Positions 23,359 through 29,299 of a DNA stretch of 32,100 bases are shown here, in pieces. The notes below the pieces were generated by a model. That model saw nothing but the letters and a program-made list of their open reading frames with translations, did no database searches and was not told the DNA's origin. Numbering within the stretch: the stretch's first letter is position 1; each line of letters opens with the position of its first letter. The stretch is from contig JABFSR010000042.1 in NCBI GenBank assembly GCA_013140495.1, forward strand, positions 1 through 32,100. The letters are read 5' to 3'. The position numbers and the translations under genes were made by a program. Source of the DNA: Verrucomicrobiota bacterium (GTDB lineage: Bacteria; Verrucomicrobiota; Verrucomicrobiia; Limisphaerales; JADLHS01).

Positions 23359-26300
23359 ATGCGATCTACCATCACTTTTCTGTTCACGGTTTTTGCCGCT
23401 TTCATTTTTCTTTGCCCCGCCAATCACGCCGCCATTCAGCCCGCCCCGTTTGAACTTCGTTATGGCGACCGCGTCGTCCTCCTCGGTGACACGTTCATCG
23501 AACGGGAACAATATCACGGGTGGATCGAGTTGATGCTCACCACACGCTATCCAGAACGCGACATCTCCTTCCGCAACCTTGGCTGGAGCGCAGACACACC
23601 GGCTGGGGATTCCCGCTTCGGCCGCTCCCTGCTGCAGGCGGGCCTTGAACCAGGCGACGAAGGCTGGAAGCAACTGGTCAAACAACTCGAAGAAGCCAAA
23701 CCCACCGTGGTATTTGTCGGTTACGGCATGGCCAGTTCATTTGATGGAGAAGCCGGTCTCGCAAAGTTCAAGACAGACTACAACCGGCTACTGGACACCA
23801 TCGAAAATATCTCGCCCGGTGTTCGCTTCGTTTTAGTTGAGCCCATTTCTCACAAGGATGCGCTTGCCCTGGATCATTGCACGTTGCCCGCAGAGGAGAG
23901 TCTCCATAACAAGAACCTCGACTTGTATCGAAATGCGATCCGGCAGATCGGCATCACCCGCGCCACCAAAACCATTTCCATGGAAGGCCTGTCAGGCTCT
24001 TCAAAGGTTGCCTGGACGGACAACGGCATCCACCTGACCAGCTACGGCTACATCCTGGCCGCGCAGGAAATCGAAAAAGGTCTGGGCTGGAAAAGCGGCG
24101 CGTGGAGCAGCGCCAAAGGCCGCAACCTTGCCGAGCCGCTGCGTGAAGCGATCCTGCGCAAGAACGAGTGGTTCTTCCATCGCTCACGCCCTGCAAACAT
24201 GGCTTACATCTTTGGCTTCCGGAAAGGCGAGCAAGGTCAGAACCCCGTGGAGATTCCAAAGTTCGACGCATTCATCGCCACCGAGGAGCAACGCATCGCT
24301 CAACTCCGTTCATTGAACCCTGATGTCCGCGTTCCTGAAGTCCCGCGTCGTGTGGGCAATCTCATTTCCAAACACACTCCACAACCGCATCCGAATTTTG
24401 AGGTCGCCGACGGATTCGAAGTCACGCTCTGGGCCGAGAACCCGTTGCTCAACAAACCGATTCAGATGAACTTTGACCCAAAAGGCCGGCTTTGGGTGGC
24501 CAGCTCCGAAGTGTATCCGCAAATCGAGCCCGGACAGGCCGCCACCGACAAGATCATCATTCTCGAAGACACCCACGGCATCGGCTTTGCCGACAAAGCC
24601 ACTGTGTTTGCCGACGGCCTGCTGATTCCGACCGGCGTCGAGCCCGGTGACGGCGGCTGTTATGTTGCCCAAAGCACGGAACTCCTTCACTTCAAAGATA
24701 CCGATGGCGATGGCAAGGCAGACCGACGACGCATCGTGCTGAGCGGTTTTGGAACCGAGGATACACATCACAACCTGCACACATTACGCTGGGGTTTTGA
24801 TGGCAGGCTCTACATGAGCCAGTCCATTTACACCCGCACGGACACCGAGACGCCCCACGGCGTGATGCGGTTGAAAGGCGGCGGAGTGTTTCGCTTTGAC
24901 CCGAGGGATCAGCAGATGGAAATTCTCTTTCGCGGCTGGGTCAACTCATGGGGTCACCAGTTTGATGACTTCGGCCAATCTTTCCTGACGGATGGCGCGG
25001 GCGGCGGCGGCATCAATTACGGTCTGCCCGGCGCGAGCTACGTCACGGCACCCAAAGCACGGCGCATCCTCAACAGCGTCAGCCCCGGTAGCTACCCAAA
25101 ATTCGCCAGCATCGAAATCATCCGCAGCAGCCAGTTCCCTGGCGACTGGCAGGGCGACATGATCACGTGCGACTTCCGCGCGCATCGCGTAGTGCGGTTC
25201 AAAATCAGCGATCAGGCGGCGGGTTACGTCACCAAGGAAATGCCGGACGTGCTCCGCACCACTGCTGACACGTTCCGGCCCATTGACCTGAAAATGGGAC
25301 CAGACGGCGCGCTCTACGTTGCAGACTGGAGCAACCCAATCATCCAGCACGGCGAGGTGGATTTCCGCGACACACGTCGCGACAAGGAGCATGGCCGCAT
25401 CTGGCGCATCACGGCGAAAGGTCGTCCGCTGGTGCCGAAGGTTGATTTTACAAAGCTGAAGAACCCCGCACTGCTCGACAAACTGACCTCGCCAAACAGC
25501 TACGAAGTTGAAAGCGCCCGACGCATCCTCGTCGAACGCGGTGCGGACAAGGTCCGAAAAGACCTGAGCGCGTGGACCAAGAACCAGAAAGCTGAAACGG
25601 CCCGGCTCCAATCTCTGTGGATGCATCAGGCCTTCAACATTCCGCAACCTGCATTGCTGACAGAACTTCTCGCCGCGAAAGATGCACGCGTCCGCGCGGC
25701 AGCCACGCGCGTGCTCAACCACTGGGCATCGCCCGACGACCAATCTGCGCCAGCAGTGACCACCGATGTCGCGCTCGCTCGATTGTCCTTGCTCGTCACC
25801 GATGAAAATCCCCGTGTGCGCCTCGAAGCCGTGCGGGCTCTCGGTAAATTCCACACCTCGCTCGCCGCCGACCTCGCCTTCAGCGTGCTCAACAAACCTA
25901 TGGATCAATTCCTCGACTATGCGCTTTGGCTCACCGTCAACGAACTTGCCGAACCGTGGATCGCCTCGCTCAAATCTGGCGGAACAAAACTCGTGGGCCG
26001 CGAAGCCCAGCTTGAGTTCGGTCTCAAAGCCATCGAGCCCGCGCTCGCCAGCGAAGTGCTCAGTCAGATCACCGGCAACAAACTGTTGCCACGCGACGGC
26101 GCCGGACCCTGGATTGAACTCGTTGGGTCGGCCGGTGATGCGAAACAACTTCGGCCCATGTTCGATCAGTTGCTCACGGGCGGCTTTGACGACGCTGCCT
26201 CCGTTCGAGCCATGAACGCCCTCGGCAACGCGGCCCGCCTGCGAGGCGTGAAGCCCGAAGGCGATCTCGCCGGGCTATCTCTGACTTTTTTTTACAACGA

Positions 26301-27705
26301 TGAGAAAGTCCGCACCGCCGCCATCCGACTCGCCGGCACATGGAAACTCGGGCAATCGATTCCGCAGTTGTTTGGGAGCGTGAACGCGATAAAAAATCCA
26401 CCCATGCAGCCGGATGAACGTGCTGCCATTTTTGCCGCGCTGCGTGACATTGGCGGCAGCGATGTCATTGCCGACCTGAAGAAACTCACAAGCTCCGCCG
26501 CCACTCCGGAAATCCAACGAGAAGCCGTCACTGCGCTCGCTGGTCTGGATTTCGCAGCTGCGCTGCCCGAGATCATCACCACGTTGAAAATCACTACCAA
26601 CGAAGCTCAATCAGCCGCGCTCTGGCGCGCGTTGCTCGGCATCCGCAAGGCGGGCGACCAGCTCGCAGCAGAATTGCCCAAGGCAGGCCTGCCGCAGGAA
26701 TCCGCGCGCATTGGTTTGCGCGTTGCACAGGAGGGCACACGAAATCCCGCACTCGTTTCCGCGCTCATGCAAATTGCAGGCCTCACGCTCTCCGCCCAAC
26801 AGATGTCACCCGCCGAACTTCAGGCTCTGGCGACTGAAGCCCTCGCCAAAGGAAACGCCGCGCGCGGGGAGCTGGTTTACCGTCGCAACGAACTCGCGTG
26901 TATGACCTGCCACTCCATCGGCGGCGCAGGCGGCAAGGTTGGTCCGGACCTGACGAGCATCGGTGCGAGCGCTCCGTCGGATTACCTCGTGGAGTCGTTG
27001 TATTATCCGAACGCCAAGATCAAGGAGGGCTTCCACTCGGTGAACATCACCACCAAAGATGACCAGGAATTCAGCGGCATCGTTATCAGGGAATCGGAGA
27101 ATGAAGTCGTCATCCGCAATTCCGCCAACCAGGACGTGTCCGTGGCGAAGAACAACATCGCCCAGCGCAAAAATGGCGGATCGCTGATGCCCGGCGGATT
27201 GGTGGATGCCCTGCTGCCGGAGGAACGACTCGATCTCATCAAGTTCCTCGCGCAACTCGGCCGGCCCGGTGACTATGACGCAGCCAAAGGCGGCGCCGCG
27301 CGCTTCTGGAAGTTCTACCAGGTCACCTGGCAGAACGAACCGCTCGGAGTGGAACGCACGATCAAAGGCGACTTCACGCTCAAGGACTGGGTGCCGACGA
27401 TCTCCCTCGTGAACGGGACGTTGCCGAAGTCCGTTTGCGAAGCCGCGTTCCCATCGCGTGGCGACTACACACGCGGTCTCTACGCGGCGACGCAGTTTCA
27501 ATCCACAAAGGGCGGCCAGGCGAAGTTCAATCTTGCAGGCGAAGTCAAAGCAGCCTGGGTCAACGGCCAGCCCGTCAAGGCAGGCGCACAATTCACCGCC
27601 GACCTGAAACCCGGCGTGAACACGCTGGTGCTGCAACTCGACGGCACAAAGCTCCCGGACATGTTGAAACTCAGTTCCGGCGATGTGTCGTTCTTGACGA
27701 ATTGA
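23359..27705 (+). CDS. PVC-type membrane-bound dehydrogenase fused to an SGNH-like domain and cytochrome c
   Basis: 1448 residues. Order: a signal peptide (about 1-24); an SGNH/GDSL-like domain (about 30-235) with LLGDTFIERE, NLGWSADT and DNGIHLTSYGY; a PVC dehydrogenase beta-propeller of the TIGR02604 type (about 345-690, FEVADGFEVTLWAENP, RLWVASSEVYPQ, GPDGALYVADW, EHGRIWRIT). HEAT-like helical repeats (about 710-1120) follow, then a TIGR02603-type cytochrome c domain with CMTCH at 1181-1185 (VYRRNELACMTCHSIGG, KVGPDL), and a C-terminal beta domain. The architecture is characteristic of Planctomycetes and Verrucomicrobia and is thought to oxidise carbohydrates in the periplasm, passing electrons to heme. 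Catalytic residues of the SGNH part appear altered. It stands alone on its strand. Confidence 0.9.
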   Translation: MRSTITFLFTVFAAFIFLCPANHAAIQPAPFELRYGDRVVLLGDTFIEREQYHGWIELMLTTRYPERDISFRNLGWSADTPAGDSRFGRSLLQAGLEPGDEGWKQLVKQLEEAKPTVVFVGYGMASSFDGEAGLAKFKTDYNRLLDTIENISPGVRFVLVEPISHKDALALDHCTLPAEESLHNKNLDLYRNAIRQIGITRATKTISMEGLSGSSKVAWTDNGIHLTSYGYILAAQEIEKGLGWKSGAWSSAKGRNLAEPLREAILRKNEWFFHRSRPANMAYIFGFRKGEQGQNPVEIPKFDAFIATEEQRIAQLRSLNPDVRVPEVPRRVGNLISKHTPQPHPNFEVADGFEVTLWAENPLLNKPIQMNFDPKGRLWVASSEVYPQIEPGQAATDKIIILEDTHGIGFADKATVFADGLLIPTGVEPGDGGCYVAQSTELLHFKDTDGDGKADRRRIVLSGFGTEDTHHNLHTLRWGFDGRLYMSQSIYTRTDTETPHGVMRLKGGGVFRFDPRDQQMEILFRGWVNSWGHQFDDFGQSFLTDGAGGGGINYGLPGASYVTAPKARRILNSVSPGSYPKFASIEIIRSSQFPGDWQGDMITCDFRAHRVVRFKISDQAAGYVTKEMPDVLRTTADTFRPIDLKMGPDGALYVADWSNPIIQHGEVDFRDTRRDKEHGRIWRITAKGRPLVPKVDFTKLKNPALLDKLTSPNSYEVESARRILVERGADKVRKDLSAWTKNQKAETARLQSLWMHQAFNIPQPALLTELLAAKDARVRAAATRVLNHWASPDDQSAPAVTTDVALARLSLLVTDENPRVRLEAVRALGKFHTSLAADLAFSVLNKPMDQFLDYALWLTVNELAEPWIASLKSGGTKLVGREAQLEFGLKAIEPALASEVLSQITGNKLLPRDGAGPWIELVGSAGDAKQLRPMFDQLLTGGFDDAASVRAMNALGNAARLRGVKPEGDLAGLSLTFFYNDEKVRTAAIRLAGTWKLGQSIPQLFGSVNAIKNPPMQPDERAAIFAALRDIGGSDVIADLKKLTSSAATPEIQREAVTALAGLDFAAALPEIITTLKITTNEAQSAALWRALLGIRKAGDQLAAELPKAGLPQESARIGLRVAQEGTRNPALVSALMQIAGLTLSAQQMSPAELQALATEALAKGNAARGELVYRRNELACMTCHSIGGAGGKVGPDLTSIGASAPSDYLVESLYYPNAKIKEGFHSVNITTKDDQEFSGIVIRESENEVVIRNSANQDVSVAKNNIAQRKNGGSLMPGGLVDALLPEERLDLIKFLAQLGRPGDYDAAKGGAARFWKFYQVTWQNEPLGVERTIKGDFTLKDWVPTISLVNGTLPKSVCEAAFPSRGDYTRGLYAATQFQSTKGGQAKFNLAGEVKAAWVNGQPVKAGAQFTADLKPGVNTLVLQLDGTKLPDMLKLSSGDVSFLTN

Positions 27706-27721
27706 TCCGTAGCATCGGCAT

Positions 27722-27891
27722 GTAGCGTCGGGCCTCTGGCCTGACGTAGAGGGCGCGCGTCCCGCCGCCCGGATTTGGCGTGAGAATGTTTGGAGGCTCA
27801 CGAAATTCTCCAGCGCGCTGATTTGACGTGAGGCTTTTTCCGCCGGGCTGGAAGCCGCGGCTCTACGGCAGGCGGAGACGCCCGCCGCTAC
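27722..27891 (+). repeat. ~169-bp dispersed element, copy C
   Basis: 170 bases bounded by imperfect 12-base terminal inverted repeats, GTAGCGTCGGGC at the left and the complement of GTAGCGGCGGGC at the right. Each end holds internal hairpins, such as the TCGGGCCTCTGGCCTGACG stem at the left and GGCAGGCGGAGACGCCCGCC at the right. The same element recurs at 28592-28760 and 29129-29296, and inverted at 31569-31735. The right end supplies the stop codon of the neighbouring transposase gene. Confidence 0.85.
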
Positions 27892-28541
27892 AGAGCTTGC
27901 GACCGTTCGTATGCACTGCTCCATTTCCAATCTTCCGGTGCTTTGCAAAGGCGCGCTTTCACCGGGTTGTTCTCGACATAAGCCACCAGCCGTGCGTGTT
28001 CTGAGTCGTCACGAATCCAGTGGTCGAATGATTCCTTCTGCCAGAACTCTCCGGTACGACCGAGCAGCTTGTTTGCGGCCTTGCTCGTGAAGGATTTCCA
28101 ACTGTGGAGAATGTCACTCAGCGTGTGGCCCGGCATTGGCCAGACAACGGCGTGAACATGATTCGGCATCACAACCCAGGCACGGAGTTCGTAGCGTTGA
28201 CCCTTGAAATGTTTCAACGCGCCCGCGACCAGATCAGCAACTTCCGGTTTGCTCAACCAACACGCGCCGTGTCCGGCGTCCAGCAGGGCTTCCACCTTGT
28301 CACAATACCAGGCGAGCAATTGCTCCTCCTCATGCCACGTCAACGGGCTTTTGCCGGCGCGAGCTTGTTCGAGAATCGCCTGGCGTTCATGTTTCAACCG
28401 GGCGACTTCGTGCGAGGGCAGCGAATCTGCGAGGCGAAACGTGACGAAATAAACCGCACCTTCCTTCTTCAAGTGCGGAAGTTTGCCGCGAAAATGGAGT
28501 CCAGCAACCAGTGGGTTTGGTATTGGATCAGACTCGGGCAT
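27888..28541 (-). mobile_element. RAYT (REP-associated tyrosine transposase), Y1_Tnp family
   Basis: 217 residues. The single-strand HUH transposase signature is present: HVH at 128-130 within VVMPNHVHAVV, and the nucleophile Tyr188 in VAYVENNPVKAR. Upstream RAYT-type features include YFVTFRLADSLP at 31-42 and, later, RTGEFWQKESFDHWIRD. It is complete, with no frameshift. RAYTs mobilise or maintain short palindromic repeats. This gene lies between copies C (27722-27891) and A (28592-28760) of the element, and its TAG stop is formed by the end of copy C, overlapping it by four bases. That placement makes it a candidate manager of the family. Start ATG at 28541, with no evident ribosome-binding site. 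Confidence 0.9.
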
Positions 28542-28591
28542 GGAGAAAAAGTGTCAGGCAGCCGCATGAGCGGCAAGCGCGGAGTGCGGTC

Positions 28592-28760
28592 GTAGCGTCG
28601 GGCATGTTGCCTGACGTGGAGGGCGTGCGTCACGCCGCCCAGATTTGGTGTCAGAATGTTTGGCGGCTCAGGAAGATTCCAACGCGTTGGGTTGACGTGA
28701 GGTTCTTTCCGCCGGGCTGGAAGCCACGGCTCTACGGCAGGCGGGGACGCCCGCCGCTAC
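28592..28760 (+). repeat. ~169-bp dispersed element, copy A
   Basis: 169 bases, same orientation as copy C, beginning GTAGCGTCGGGC and ending GCCCGCCGCTAC. It lies 50 bases upstream of the RAYT start codon. It is followed immediately by a 40-base relic of the 3' end of the repeat-protein gene at 29300-32100. Confidence 0.85.
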
Positions 28761-28764
28761 AAAT

Positions 28765-28800
28765 CAAGGCGTGATGGCGCGGGAGAATTGGTTGGTGGCG
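28765..28800 (-). pseudogene. Relic of a 3' gene end (ATNQFSRAITP)
   Basis: On the minus strand these 36 bases read ATNQFSRAITP and a stop, matching the end of the protein encoded at 29300-32100 (ATNQFFRAITP) apart from one residue. The DNA is nearly identical over about 40 bases and stands in the same place relative to its flanking element. No reading frame continues upstream, so this is the stump of a lost paralogue or a duplicated fragment. Confidence 0.7.
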
Positions 28801-28820
28801 GGCTTGGAAAACGGAGGCGG

Positions 28821-29078
28821 ATCAACGCAAAGGCGCAAAGGTGCAAAGACGCCAGGCATTGGGACTCGATAAACTCACGCCGGTTGCGCGGAGATGTTTC
28901 ATGCTGTCCTTTGGATGAACATGACCGGAAAACTTCGACGCGAATTTCACGAATTAGCGCGAATTGAAACGGACTGATCGGAATTCGCGTCAATTTGCGA
29001 AATTCGCGTCAAGTGCTTGTCTCCGGCCTCTGCCTTCCGTTTCTTTGCGTCTTTGCGTCTTGGCGACTTTGCGTTGAC
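28821..29078. repeat. Facing clusters of GCAAAG heptads
   Basis: A cluster of CGCAAAG/TGCAAAG units spaced 9-10 bases apart (28821-28858) faces an inverted cluster of CTTTGCG units (29040-29078). Together they bracket the 74-base palindrome at 28937-29010. Nothing in the span looks coding. Confidence 0.5.
28937..29010. repeat. 74-base palindrome with 29-base arms
   Basis: Arms 28937-28965 and 28982-29010 are inverted copies with four mismatches in 29 bases and a 16-base loop. The arms are built on GACGCGAATTTC / GAAATTCGCGTC. It would form a long stem in either RNA or single-stranded DNA. No U-tract follows, and it is not near a stop codon. Confidence 0.75.
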
Positions 29079-29093
29079 TGCCGTTGACGGATC

Positions 29094-29118
29094 AAGGCGT
29101 GATGGCGCGGAAGAATGA
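29094..29118 (-). pseudogene. Second relic of a 3' gene end (SFFRAITP)
   Basis: The minus strand reads ANSFFRAITP and a stop, again matching the terminus of the repeat-protein gene at 29300-32100. It lies 10 bases before copy B of the dispersed element, so copy B is sandwiched between two versions of the same gene end. Confidence 0.65.
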
Positions 29119-29128
29119 GTTGGCTGCT

Positions 29129-29296
29129 GTAGCGTCGGGCATCTTGCCTGACGTAAAGGGCGTGCGTCCCGCCGCCCGGATTGAGGTGAGAATGATTGGA
29201 GGCGAAGGAAGATTCCAACGCGCTCGATTTGGGTAAGGCTTTTTCCGCCGGGCTGGAAGCCACGGCTCTACGGCAGGCGGGGACGCCCGCCGCTAC
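29129..29296 (+). repeat. ~169-bp dispersed element, copy B
   Basis: 168 bases, the same orientation as copies C and A, with terminal GTAGCGTCGGGC and GCCCGCCGCTAC. It ends three bases before the stop codon (on the minus strand) of the repeat-protein gene. Confidence 0.85.
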
Positions 29297-29299
29297 AAA

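Noticed and set aside
24946..26148. 400-codon minus-strand ORF antisense to the PVC dehydrogenase gene
   Set aside because: Shadow of the HEAT/propeller coding region, with no motif.
29009..29263. 84-codon minus-strand ORF over copy B and the heptad cluster
   Set aside because: Composed of translated repeats and gene-tail relics; no independent gene signal.
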